Source of the DNA: Terriglobia bacterium
GTDB lineage: Bacteria; Acidobacteriota; Terriglobia; Bryobacterales; Bryobacteraceae
Direction: 5' to 3'
DNA length: 64,000 bases
Assembly (NCBI GenBank): GCA_020073265.1
Contig: JAIQFN010000022.1
Span: 1-64,000, forward strand
Part shown: in pieces, positions 52,011 to 61,222 of the stretch
How the letters are laid out: every line of letters starts with the position of its first letter
Numbering within the stretch: the stretch's first letter is position 1
The notes under the pieces: model-generated
Told to the model about the DNA's origin: nothing
Seen by the model: only the letters and a program-made list of their open reading frames with translations
Databases searched by the model: none
Made by a program: the position numbers and the translations under genes

Positions 52011-54296
52011 ATGTTGAAAAGCCTGTTTGCAGCGACTAGCGTACTGTTTCTCATCTCCGGAACTGTGGTGTTCGGCCAAACACCCACGATCACCAGCGTC
52101 GTCGACGCCGCATCATTCAGTACGCGCTTGGCGCCCGGCAGCTTGGCGAGTGTTATCGGCGCCAACCTCGGAACCAACACCGCGATCTCTGTCACCGTCG
52201 GCGGCAAGGCTTGCGCGGTTTTGTCCGCCTCGCCGACGCAGCTCCAGATCCAGATCGCGGTGGATGCGCCGTTGGGGTCGACCACGCTCCAGGTGGGGAG
52301 CTCCGCGCCATTCAACCTGTCCCTCGCCCATTTGGCTCCGGTGCTGTTTAGCGCCGATGGCACGGGGCAAGGGAATGTTCAGGCGAGTCACGCTGATGGT
52401 TCAGCCGTGACCACCTCCAGTCCGGCAGAAGCGGGCGAAGTGATCGCAATTCCAGCCATTGGCATGGGTCCAACCGTCACGGTCGTGCCCACCGGCTCCG
52501 TCTCGCCCTCTGCGCCTATTGCTTTTATTACGAACGCAGTACAAATAACGGTAGCGGGCAAGGCACAGGCAGCTCTCCTTTTCGCGGGGCTGGTGCCTGG
52601 AAAGATCGGCGTTTATCAGGTCAACTTCGCTATGCCGCCTGATGTTACGACGGGGCTTCAGCCTATCTACGTCACTGTCGGAGGAGTAGTCAGCAACACT
52701 TTGACCTTGCCCACCAGCGATGCGCCGGTAATAAGCGGCCTACAGAACAACTACAGCTACATCAGGGCAGGCTTTCCGAACTACGGCATTGCCCAAGGCT
52801 CAATCTTCATCATCTCGGGGAACAACCTAGCCAGCACCAGATCTTTCGGGCAGCCCCAATATCCACTGCCAACGTTGCTGGATGGAGTTTCAGTCCAGGT
52901 CACCGTGAATGGAACGACCACGCAAGCGATTCTGTACTACGTCACGCCGAACCAGTTGGGTGCGATCCTGCCTTCGAGCACTCCTGTGGGGATCGGGAAA
53001 ATCACCGTGACGAAGAACGGGGAAACTGGACCGGCGACGCCGATTCAAGTAGTACAAAGCGCCTTCGGTCTGCTAACGCTCAATCAGGCGGGCGTGGGCC
53101 CCGCGGCGGCGCTCGATGCGAATTTCCGCTACCTCGGCCTGACGAATTCGATCCAGCCCGGCGAGTACGTGAACTTTTGGGGCTCCGGTTTAGGCCCCGC
53201 AACGGGCAACGAGGCAGTTCTTCAGACGCCGGTGGATCTTGCCAACATCCCGATCGAGGTGGATATTGGCGGCGTACCCGCTACGGTGGCCTACCATGGC
53301 CGTTCGAACTATCCCGGCCTGGATCAGGTTCAAGTAATCGTCCCGCAGGGAGTGCAGCCGGGCTGCAACGTTTCGGTGGTAGTGCGGACCGGCAACATCT
53401 ACAGCAACTATGCCTCGATTCCGGTGGCGCTCAGTGGTCGCACCTGCTCCGAGCCCGAGTTAGGCATAACCTCGGATCAGCTCGAGAGCGCGGTCAGAAA
53501 GCCGTCATTTACATTCGGCACCGTCAACCTCCAAAAGGATGTCAACTTTGAAAAGGATGTCAACGGGAATCCGCAGACGGTTCCCAATGATCGCGCCAGC
53601 GCCCAGTTCTCCCGTTTCGTGCCGCTTCAGTTCGGCGCGGCCAACCTTGGCAATGTGTCAATCGGAAGCTGCACGGTCTACTACAACAGTTTGTTTGGCG
53701 GGAGCACCGGCGAGTTCGATGCAGGCCAGGCGATCAACATCGGCAGCCCGATAGGCAAGGCTACGCTCAATCCGAGCGGCGATGACGATGGCAGTTACGA
53801 CGAGTTTCTAGGCAGCGACACCACCTTACCGATTTTTATCCCGACCGCGGGCGGCTCCTTGAGTTTCGATAACGGCGCCGGCGGGTCCGATGTGGGAGCA
53901 TTCACGGCCAACCTCGCGCTGGGGGCTCCGCTGGTTTGGTCGAACGAGGCCAGCATCACCACCGTGAATCGGTCAAACGGAGTGACGGTCAACTGGACGG
54001 GCGGCGCGTCGAACAGCTACGTGCAGATCAGCGGAATGTCGGTCACGGGGAGCGGAACTCTCGCGGTCCTCAATGGCTACTTCAACTGCGCGGCACCGGT
54101 ATCGGCGCGTCAGTTCACGGTCCCTCCGGCCGTTTTGCTGGCTTTGCCGCCAGGAGGCAGCGGGCCGCCGTCCGAACCGTTCGGAACACTGTCAGTTAGC
54201 AACATCACTGGCCAGCAATTTACGGCCCCAGGGCTCGATCTCGGCCTTGTAAGTGCGAGCGTGAACTTTAACAACGTCATGGTCACGTATCAATGA
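52011..54296 (+). CDS. Secreted protein with two IPT-like domains and a unique C-terminal domain
   Basis: A 761-residue exported protein: signal peptide 1-22, then two complete TIGR03437/IPT-like units, about residues 25-235 (TPTITSVVDAASFSTRLAPG) and 240-480 (ISGLQNNYSYIRAGFPNYGI, WGSGLGPATGNEAVL). The last ~280 residues are beta-rich with many Gly/Ser/Asn (FTFGTVNLQKDVNFEKDVNG, YVQISGMSVTGSGTLAVLNG) and match no family I know. No propeller, unlike its neighbours. ATG 52011 is preferred over GTG 51981 because the signal peptide begins there. Confidence 0.75.
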   Translation: MLKSLFAATSVLFLISGTVVFGQTPTITSVVDAASFSTRLAPGSLASVIGANLGTNTAISVTVGGKACAVLSASPTQLQIQIAVDAPLGSTTLQVGSSAPFNLSLAHLAPVLFSADGTGQGNVQASHADGSAVTTSSPAEAGEVIAIPAIGMGPTVTVVPTGSVSPSAPIAFITNAVQITVAGKAQAALLFAGLVPGKIGVYQVNFAMPPDVTTGLQPIYVTVGGVVSNTLTLPTSDAPVISGLQNNYSYIRAGFPNYGIAQGSIFIISGNNLASTRSFGQPQYPLPTLLDGVSVQVTVNGTTTQAILYYVTPNQLGAILPSSTPVGIGKITVTKNGETGPATPIQVVQSAFGLLTLNQAGVGPAAALDANFRYLGLTNSIQPGEYVNFWGSGLGPATGNEAVLQTPVDLANIPIEVDIGGVPATVAYHGRSNYPGLDQVQVIVPQGVQPGCNVSVVVRTGNIYSNYASIPVALSGRTCSEPELGITSDQLESAVRKPSFTFGTVNLQKDVNFEKDVNGNPQTVPNDRASAQFSRFVPLQFGAANLGNVSIGSCTVYYNSLFGGSTGEFDAGQAINIGSPIGKATLNPSGDDDGSYDEFLGSDTTLPIFIPTAGGSLSFDNGAGGSDVGAFTANLALGAPLVWSNEASITTVNRSNGVTVNWTGGASNSYVQISGMSVTGSGTLAVLNGYFNCAAPVSARQFTVPPAVLLALPPGGSGPPSEPFGTLSVSNITGQQFTAPGLDLGLVSASVNFNNVMVTYQ

Positions 54297-54560
54297 CTAT
54301 CTGTGCGTAAGATTCGAGGAACTAAACGAGATCCAAAGTTCACCTTCCGCTGCCGTTAGGACTCAATGGCGCCACGATCGTAGCTCTATCGCAAAATCCG
54401 GGCATAGCACTATATATGCCCTGATACAGGGGTAGCCATGAGCGCGGATAGCTGGACACCGATCCCTCGCAGTCCGGGCCGCATCCGTCTGCTGTGGGAG
54501 TCATGACCGCCTCCAGCGGAGTAGGATCTCCCAAAACTACTCCATGCGATCAACTACGGC

Positions 54561-54727
54561 GCACCTTTCCTAGCGTTGCGGCGATGGCGCGGGGTAGGCG
54601 AGCGGCGGGAAATTGCTGAAGGGGAAGCGAAGAAGGGCAAGCGGGAGGCGTGATCGGCGGCGTTCCGGGCGATCGGGGAAGAACAGGACGGGATACCTGA
54701 CTTCTCGCTCGTGTGGATAGTTTCCGG
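54561..54727. repeat. Dispersed leader repeat, copy 3 (solo)
   Basis: These 167 bp match copies 1 and 2 from GCACCTTTC onward with more differences, and share with copy 2 the 33-bp end (ACCTGACTTCTCGCTCG and following). The start codon region of the multicopy gene is absent. Surrounding sequence 54297-54955 contains no gene that I can support; TATATT at 54828-54833 is a possible -10. Confidence 0.85.
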
Positions 54728-54955
54728 ACCGACCAATCATTCTCTATGGCGACACTGCAGGGTGTATTCGTAAAGGACGGCTGTGAGTGAAGGTGCGTGA
54801 AGCAAAACGACAACTCCCGATCACTGATATATTATTCGCAGAGCCGGTAAAATGACCCGGATGTTGCCGTTCGCTTCGAGGGGATTCCGAACCGGGCGTA
54901 TGTGGCTTCGGACGGGGTTTGCGCGGATCGCAAAATCAGGAGAGGGGCGCATCAG

Positions 54956-55957
54956 ATGAAGTCGCTGATCAGCATTGCCGGAGCAGTTCTTTTTGCGATA
55001 GTCGGGATCGCATCGGCGCAGACGCCTAACACGACAGCGGACAGCTACATCGCGACGGCCAAAGCGGCCGCCGGCACGGATTGGGCGGGGACGTTTCTGC
55101 GCCTCTGCATTCCACCTTCAGCGGGTCCCCAGACTACGGGTGGTCAGGCAGGGGCTGGCCGGGGCGGGGGTGGTCGCGGAACAGTTCGCCGTACGCCTGC
55201 CAGGGAAACTTGGTACGCCGAACCGGCCAAGGTGGCAGATAACCTCTATTTCCTGGGCACCAAGATTCATAGCGCATGGGCCATCGTCGGCAGCCAAGGC
55301 ATTATCGTCCTCGAGGCGCTCTTCGACTACGCTGCCAGAGACGAAATCCTGGATGGCCTGAAGAAAGTCGGGCTGGACCCGAAGAACGTGAAATATGTGA
55401 TTCTTTCACACGCCCACGGCGATCACGACGGTGGGGCCGTACTGCTGCAGGACTCGATTCCGGGCGTGCACGTCATCTACGGCGCGGAAGATTGGGATGC
55501 CGTGGATAAACGCCCCAGCGGCAAGGCGAAGCATGACATGGTGGGCACCGACGGGATGAAGGTTTCGGTGGGGGATGCCTCCGTTCAGATCGTCACGATG
55601 CCGGGCCACACCCGAGGAACGCTGTCTTACCTGTTCGAGGTGCGGGACAATGGCAAGCCCCTCCGCGTCGCTTACGTCGGCGGGACGGCGATCCCGTTTA
55701 ACGGTAGCGCCGCATACTACGACGGCTATATCGCTTCCTCCAAGAAGATGGCGAAGGCCGCCGCTGACTACGGTGCGACAGCCCTGATGTCGAATCACTC
55801 CGAATTCGATGATGCGTACTTCAAAGCTCACACCGCCGCGAGCCGCACACCGGGGGAGCCGAATCCATTCGACGTGGGTACGGATGGCGTCGCGCGCTAT
55901 TTCACCGTGGTCCAGGCTTGCACCACAGCTGTCAGATTTCGGGCGACCGGCCAATAG
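54956..55957 (+). CDS. Secreted metallo-beta-lactamase-fold hydrolase (B3-like)
   Basis: A 333-residue exported protein; AGGAGAGG upstream and a signal peptide (KSLISIAGAVLFAIVGIASA) fix ATG 54956. The MBL fold has the zinc motif H-A-H-G-D-H (His152-His157), a second His in MPGHTRGTLSY and a third in MSNHSEFDD, the arrangement of subclass B3 lactamases and their relatives. A Gly/Arg-rich insert (residues ~62-77) precedes the core. True beta-lactamase activity cannot be claimed; many environmental relatives have other substrates. Isolated from neighbours by long gaps. Confidence 0.85.
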   Translation: MKSLISIAGAVLFAIVGIASAQTPNTTADSYIATAKAAAGTDWAGTFLRLCIPPSAGPQTTGGQAGAGRGGGGRGTVRRTPARETWYAEPAKVADNLYFLGTKIHSAWAIVGSQGIIVLEALFDYAARDEILDGLKKVGLDPKNVKYVILSHAHGDHDGGAVLLQDSIPGVHVIYGAEDWDAVDKRPSGKAKHDMVGTDGMKVSVGDASVQIVTMPGHTRGTLSYLFEVRDNGKPLRVAYVGGTAIPFNGSAAYYDGYIASSKKMAKAAADYGATALMSNHSEFDDAYFKAHTAASRTPGEPNPFDVGTDGVARYFTVVQACTTAVRFRATGQ

Positions 55958-56081
55958 TTGTCGGGCAGGCGGCTGCTTGGAATTACTTTTCAAATTCGGG
56001 GCTTGGCGCAGAGCTGGGGTTCGGCCAAGAAGTAGATGACAGATGGCCGACCAGCCAGGAGTTGGCTTGTACCGGTCTAAA

Positions 56082-56453
56082 CTACGGCGTTACTGCGCTC
56101 CGACCAACGCGAACACTTAAGCTGTCAGGATCGTGCACCCGGGCAAAGCGTCCATTGGGATAGTTCTCGGGATCGACCGTCACTTTAACGCCGGCCGCCT
56201 CAAGTTGAGTCACCATCGCTACGAGGTTTCGCACCCGGAAGTTGATCATCCAGACTTGTCGCGGAGAGCCGAAGTACGAGGCGTCCTCGGGAAACGGCTC
56301 GAAGCCGGTGGGGCCTGCCTCCTGCCGCCACTCGAGCTGCTCGTAGGTGGTCGGTGTGACGGTCACGCCAAGATGCTGTTGATACCAGAGGCGCAACGCC
56401 TGCGGGTCTTTCGCGCGGAAGAATATTCCACCAATGCCGGTGACTTTCTCCAT
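56082..56453 (-). CDS. VOC-family (glyoxalase-fold) protein
   Basis: A 123-residue single-domain VOC protein: IGGIFFRAKDPQALRLWYQQ opens the fold, MINFRVRNLVAMVTQLEAAG the second half, and GRFARVHDPDSLSVRV the end. The usual first His ligand is absent (G-G-I-F-F instead of H-h) and the final Glu is Ser, so metal binding in the standard mode is doubtful. Stand-alone gene, convergent with the metallo-beta-lactamase-fold gene and divergent from the cytochrome fusion. Confidence 0.75.
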   Translation of the reverse strand: MEKVTGIGGIFFRAKDPQALRLWYQQHLGVTVTPTTYEQLEWRQEAGPTGFEPFPEDASYFGSPRQVWMINFRVRNLVAMVTQLEAAGVKVTVDPENYPNGRFARVHDPDSLSVRVGRSAVTP

Positions 56454-56635
56454 GGCCGGTAGTGTATCGTCGTCACGCCTCTGGTCGCAATTTGCCGGGC
56501 ATGGGCATCGATTACTCCTGGAAGCGGGCCAGTATGCATCGCGCTACAATGGCTCAGTCTGAATTGTCGGAATCCACGGTTTGCGCCGCGGTGGGCCATT
56601 CGTTTGGGGCGAATCACTTTTGTTGAGGAGGGTGT

Positions 56636-58906
56636 ATGGGGAGTCCAAAGTTGAAGAAAGCATTTCTCTGTTCCTTTGTCTGTGCGGGCGCCGCGCTCGC
56701 CCAGACACCCGCCAAAGTTGACTTCAGCCGCGACGTGCTCCCCATCCTGCGCCAGAACTGCGTGCCTTGCCACGGGCCTACCCAGCAGAACAGCGGCATG
56801 CGGCTCGACCGCAAGAGTTCCGTCATCAGCCGCCGCGGTGTCGTGCCTGGCAGCGCCGAAAACAGTTTTTTGTTCCACCGCATCTCCGGCTCAGCCTATG
56901 GGTCGCAGATGCCGCCGACCGGTCCGCTGCGCGCCGAGCAGGTCAAGATCATCCGGATGTGGATCGACCAGGGCGCCGATTGGCCCGATGCGCTCGCCAA
57001 CGAAGCCGACGCTCCGCCGCCCAATCCGAAGGCGGTGGCCATGGTGGAAGCTCTGCGAACCGGCGACACGCCTGCGTTCAACAAGCTGCTCGCCGAAGAC
57101 GCGAAGCTCCTGAACGCGCGCGGCCCCGAAGGCTCAACGCCTTTCATGTATGCGGTCTTCTACACGGGCGCCCCGGTGCTGGAACAGTTGCTCAAGAAAG
57201 GCGCCGATCCGAACAAGACCAACGATGCCGGCGCAACCGCGCTGATCTGGGCCGCCACCGATCTTGAAAAGACGCGTGTTCTCGTCAGCCATGGCGCCAA
57301 TGTGAACGCCCGCTCGGCCGATCTGCGCACTCCGCTCATGATGGCCGCCCGACGCCCCGGAAATTCGACGACGGTCAAGTTCCTGCTCGACCACGGCGCC
57401 AATCCCAACCCCAACAACCGGCCCGACGTCGAAGGCGCGCCGCTCATCGATGCCGCCAACGCCGGCGATCCCGCCAGCATGGAGCTGCTGCTCGCCAAAG
57501 GCGCCGAGACAAAGCGCTCCGGCGAAGATCTGCTCGAAAACGCTCTGACGGTTCACTGCGCGAAGTGCGTGGAACTCGTCGTTGCGAAAGAACTGAACAA
57601 AGAGGCTTACTCGGCTGCGCTGCCCAACATTGCGTCTCTGGGCGACGTCAATGCTGTTCGCCTCATGCTGGATCACGGCGCCGGTGTGAGTGCCGTCGAT
57701 CCGTTGGGACGCACGCCGCTGATGTACGCGGCCGCATCCGACCTGCTTCCGCTCGACGAAGTGAAGCTGCTGGTGGAACGCGGCGCGGACGTCAACGCCA
57801 AAGACAAACACAAAGATGGCGGCGATGGCGGGCTGACGGTGCTCGATATCGCCAGGCTGCACGGCGAGACGGCGATCGTGGCATACCTCGAAAAGGCCGG
57901 GGCGAAAGGCACAGCTCGCCGCAAAGCCGAACTGCAGCCGCGCCGCGCCAACACGATCCAGGCCGCGGTCGAGAGCAGTCTGCCGCTGATTCAGAAAGCA
58001 GACGCCAACTTCGTTCCCAAAGCCGCCTGCGTTTCCTGTCACAACAACAGCTTTGCCGCACTGGCGGTTGGCGCCGCGCGCGCGGCAGGTTTCAAGGTCG
58101 ACGAAAAGACGTCCAAAGCGCAGGTGCAGGCTAACATCGTCGGTCTCGAAAAGCTGCGCGACTATCTGCACCAGAGCATGTTGCAGCCGGTGGAAGACAC
58201 CTTCGGCTCGTTCGTCATGGGCTACGTTCTGGCGGGGCTGGATGCGGAACACTACAAGGCCGACCTCAACACCGACGCGGCCGCGATCTACCTGAAGTCC
58301 CACCAGATGCCGGATGGCGAATGGCCCTACGGTGCAGCCGACAATCGCCCGCCGATCTGCTCCGACTATATCGGCCAGACCGCGATTGCAATGCGCGGAA
58401 TCCAGCTCTACGCGCCGAAGCCTTTGAAAGCCGAGTACGACAAAGCCGTGCAGCTCGCCGCGAGCTGGATTGCGAAGGCCAAGTCTTCGATCAACGAAGA
58501 CCGCATCTGGAAACTGCAGGGTCTGGCGTGGGCGAGTCCGGACAAAGCTGCGATACAAGCTGCGCGCCAGGATCTGCTCGCAAAGCAGCGCCCGGATGGC
58601 GGCTGGTCCGATCTGGATTCGATGGAGAGCAGCGTCTACACCACCGGACGCGCTCTGGTGGCGTTGCATTCAGCCGGCATGCCCGCATCCGATCCGGTTT
58701 ATCAGCGCGGCATCCAGTTCCTGCTCAGGACGCAGAACGAAGATGGCTCCTGGTACGTCCGTTCGCGCGCGATGACCTTCCAGCCCTATTTCGACTCGGG
58801 CTTCCCGCACGGCTTCGATCAATGGATCTCCGCCGCCGGCAGCAGCTTTGCCAGCATGGCGCTCTCGGCCGCGGCGCCGGCGAAAGCCACGACGGCAATG
58901 AAGTAG
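56636..58906 (+). CDS. Exported cytochrome c / ankyrin / alpha-toroid fusion protein
   Basis: A 756-residue protein with four parts. Signal peptide 1-22; a PSCyt1-type c-heme domain (VLPILRQNCVPCHGPTQQNS, C42-C45-H46) to about 120; about seven ankyrin repeats over ~140-425 (GSTPFMYAVFYTGAPVLEQL, GATALIWAATDLEKTRVLVS); a second heme motif ACVSCHNN (C465-C468-H469); then a terpenoid-cyclase-like alpha-toroid (QRPDGGWSDLDSMESSVYTT, FLLRTQNEDGSWYV). Likely periplasmic electron transfer coupled to protein binding; substrate unknown. A GAGGAGG ribosome site lies just upstream. Confidence 0.85.
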   Translation: MGSPKLKKAFLCSFVCAGAALAQTPAKVDFSRDVLPILRQNCVPCHGPTQQNSGMRLDRKSSVISRRGVVPGSAENSFLFHRISGSAYGSQMPPTGPLRAEQVKIIRMWIDQGADWPDALANEADAPPPNPKAVAMVEALRTGDTPAFNKLLAEDAKLLNARGPEGSTPFMYAVFYTGAPVLEQLLKKGADPNKTNDAGATALIWAATDLEKTRVLVSHGANVNARSADLRTPLMMAARRPGNSTTVKFLLDHGANPNPNNRPDVEGAPLIDAANAGDPASMELLLAKGAETKRSGEDLLENALTVHCAKCVELVVAKELNKEAYSAALPNIASLGDVNAVRLMLDHGAGVSAVDPLGRTPLMYAAASDLLPLDEVKLLVERGADVNAKDKHKDGGDGGLTVLDIARLHGETAIVAYLEKAGAKGTARRKAELQPRRANTIQAAVESSLPLIQKADANFVPKAACVSCHNNSFAALAVGAARAAGFKVDEKTSKAQVQANIVGLEKLRDYLHQSMLQPVEDTFGSFVMGYVLAGLDAEHYKADLNTDAAAIYLKSHQMPDGEWPYGAADNRPPICSDYIGQTAIAMRGIQLYAPKPLKAEYDKAVQLAASWIAKAKSSINEDRIWKLQGLAWASPDKAAIQAARQDLLAKQRPDGGWSDLDSMESSVYTTGRALVALHSAGMPASDPVYQRGIQFLLRTQNEDGSWYVRSRAMTFQPYFDSGFPHGFDQWISAAGSSFASMALSAAAPAKATTAMK

Positions 58907-59104
58907 CGCAAGCTTCGTTCGGTCGCCTTGCTCCGCTTGAAGCCGGCGTCACGTCAACTTGAGGGCCCCATTCGGACGTGATATTGGCATTTTTCGAGTT
59001 CCCGAAGAAGATTCTGATTTCATCGCCTTTTGTATTCGCGAATGCGCGGCCTGTCCGTTCGCGACGGAATAAATATCTCCGGGGCGCGCGATAGACTGAA
59101 GGGA

Positions 59105-61222
59105 ATGCCAAGCGGGGATTCCGAGCGGATGGATGCGCTCACGGAAGCGATCGTTCGGCTGCTGAAGCGCGTAGAGCAGGTGGAGGTCCGGCTGACGAAT
59201 CTGGAGCGGGGGCAATCCGCCGTTGCTTCTCCTGAGCGGCCTCGGACGGCGCCTGCGGTTTCTCCCGCAGTTCGGCCGCCGCCAGCGTCCGGCGAGCCGG
59301 GCGTCCAAACTCTACCCCAAGAGCCAGGGACGATCCCGCCTGTTCCCGCGTTCGCCCTCAGCGCGGAGGCTCCCGCTGAACCTCGCGAGCAGCCCCGACT
59401 GGAGACGCGCCTGGGGCTGACGTGGATCAACCGCATCGGCGTGCTCACGCTGATTATCGGCGTCGCTTTCTTTTTCAAGTACGCATTCGACAACCAGTGG
59501 ATCGGCCAGACCGGGCGCGTAGTTCTAGGAGTGCTCGCTGGACTGGCGACGCTCGCTACTGGAGACGTCCTTTGGCGTCGTGGCCAGAAAGTGTTCGCAC
59601 AAGGCGTCTGCGGCCTGGGCGTGAGTATTCTGTACCTGTCCTTTTACGCGAGCTTCGCGTTCTATCACCTGCTGCCTCAAGGAGCCGCATTTGTTCTGAT
59701 GGCGATGGCGACCGCCGCGTCCGGCGCCTTCGCGCTGCGTTACGACGCCATGCCGATTGCCGCACTGGGGATGCTCGGCGGTTTTCTGACTCCGCTCCTG
59801 CTGAGCACGGGTCAGGATGCACCTTGGACTTTCTTCAGCTACCTGTTCCTCATCGACGTGGGAGCCGTGGCCGTCGCACGCCCGCGACGCTGGCGGCCGC
59901 TCGATGCGATGGCGTTCCTCGCCACCGCAATGCTCTACGCCTCGTGGTTCGGCGAATGGTTCAGGCCTGAGAAGCATGTCGTCGCTACCGTGGCCGCGCT
60001 GGCTTTCTATGCGCTGTTCGCGTTTGTGGAGTGGAGCTGGATCTTCTGCGCCGCCCAGGCGCTGGCCGGCGTCGCGCTTGCGGCCATCTGGCCGGAGACT
60101 ACGCCGTACCTGGTCTTGAGCCTGATTGTCGGAGCGGCCGGACTCGCGATCGCCGATCGGACCCGCAGGCCGGCGGCCATATTTTCGTTTGCGACGTTCT
60201 GGGTCAGCTACGGCATCTGGGTCTCCTCGAACGGCGAGCCAAAAGAAACCGGCACCGCGGTCCTGCTGCTGACAATCGGGTTTGCGATGTATCTGGCATG
60301 GGTGCCTTTCGAAAGGCTGGTGCGAAAGCGGGAGATTCGGACCCAGCACCTGACCGTATTGGCCCTGAACGGCATCTTCTATTTCGGATCGAGCTACGTG
60401 CTGCTGAAACCGCACTATCAAGCATGGCTGGGCCTGTTCGCCGCCGCCATCGCCGGCCTGCACCTGTCGCTCGGCATGAGGTTGTGGAAAGAACGCTCCG
60501 CGGCCGGCTACGACTCGGGTCCGGTTCTACTGGCGCTGGGAAGCGCACTCGGCTTCCTTACTCTGGCCGTGCCCATCCAGTTCACCGGGTTTAGCATCAC
60601 TCTGAGCTGGGCGCTCGAAGCGGCGGCGTTGGTGTGGATCAGCCGCCGGACGAAGGAGAACCGCATATGGTACGGTGCAGCCGCCATATACATGCTCGTG
60701 TTATTCCGGCTCTATGCGTTCGATGCCTGGCTAACATCGGCTCACCTGCTGGTGAACACACGCTTTCTGACGTTCGTGGTTTCCGCCGTGAGCTTGTGGC
60801 TGGGCGCTCGGTGGCTGAAGAGCACGCGCCTTCCTGCCGCCGCCGGCTACGTCGCAGGTCACTTCGTCTTGCTCTCGGCCTGTCTGTTTGAATTGAGCGA
60901 CTGGGTGAACGCGGCGGTGAGCGTCGACAATCAAAGAAGCGTCATCGCCGTCAGCGTCTCCATCCTGATGGCTCTGTATGGAGTACTGCTGATCGGCATC
61001 GGAGTCACCTACCGCTCCGCGCTGAATCGGGTTCTCGGCCTAGGACTGTTGGGACTGGTGGTGCTGAAGCTTTACCTGTACGATGTGTGGGAAGCGAGCC
61101 GGCTCTTCCGCACGGCTGCGTTCGTCTCCCTTGGCATTCTTCTGCTGCTCACTTCGTATCTGTACTCACGCTTCCGTCTGGTGATTGAGAATTGGTGGAA
61201 AAATGAAGAAGCCGGCAAGTAG
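59105..61222 (+). CDS. DUF2339 multi-pass membrane protein
   Basis: A 705-residue membrane protein. A short coiled coil (EAIVRLLKRVEQVEVRLTNL) and a Pro-rich linker precede the signature LGLTWINRIGVLTLIIGVAF, and then about 18-20 hydrophobic helices. DUF2339 proteins are widespread, usually with a DUF3999 partner as here, and are suspected to act in envelope transport or glycan processing without proof. ATG 59105 is used; earlier in-frame Met codons lie before the coiled coil. The next gene begins inside its last codons. Confidence 0.83.
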   Translation: MPSGDSERMDALTEAIVRLLKRVEQVEVRLTNLERGQSAVASPERPRTAPAVSPAVRPPPASGEPGVQTLPQEPGTIPPVPAFALSAEAPAEPREQPRLETRLGLTWINRIGVLTLIIGVAFFFKYAFDNQWIGQTGRVVLGVLAGLATLATGDVLWRRGQKVFAQGVCGLGVSILYLSFYASFAFYHLLPQGAAFVLMAMATAASGAFALRYDAMPIAALGMLGGFLTPLLLSTGQDAPWTFFSYLFLIDVGAVAVARPRRWRPLDAMAFLATAMLYASWFGEWFRPEKHVVATVAALAFYALFAFVEWSWIFCAAQALAGVALAAIWPETTPYLVLSLIVGAAGLAIADRTRRPAAIFSFATFWVSYGIWVSSNGEPKETGTAVLLLTIGFAMYLAWVPFERLVRKREIRTQHLTVLALNGIFYFGSSYVLLKPHYQAWLGLFAAAIAGLHLSLGMRLWKERSAAGYDSGPVLLALGSALGFLTLAVPIQFTGFSITLSWALEAAALVWISRRTKENRIWYGAAAIYMLVLFRLYAFDAWLTSAHLLVNTRFLTFVVSAVSLWLGARWLKSTRLPAAAGYVAGHFVLLSACLFELSDWVNAAVSVDNQRSVIAVSVSILMALYGVLLIGIGVTYRSALNRVLGLGLLGLVVLKLYLYDVWEASRLFRTAAFVSLGILLLLTSYLYSRFRLVIENWWKNEEAGK

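Noticed and set aside
54340-54534. Short minus-strand frame in the gap after the double-IPT gene
   Set aside because: No ribosome site, no domain, and composition like non-coding sequence.
57134-58669. 511-codon minus-strand frame opposite the cytochrome/ankyrin gene
   Set aside because: Antisense shadow of a gene with two heme motifs and clear ankyrin repeats; no recognisable domains of its own.
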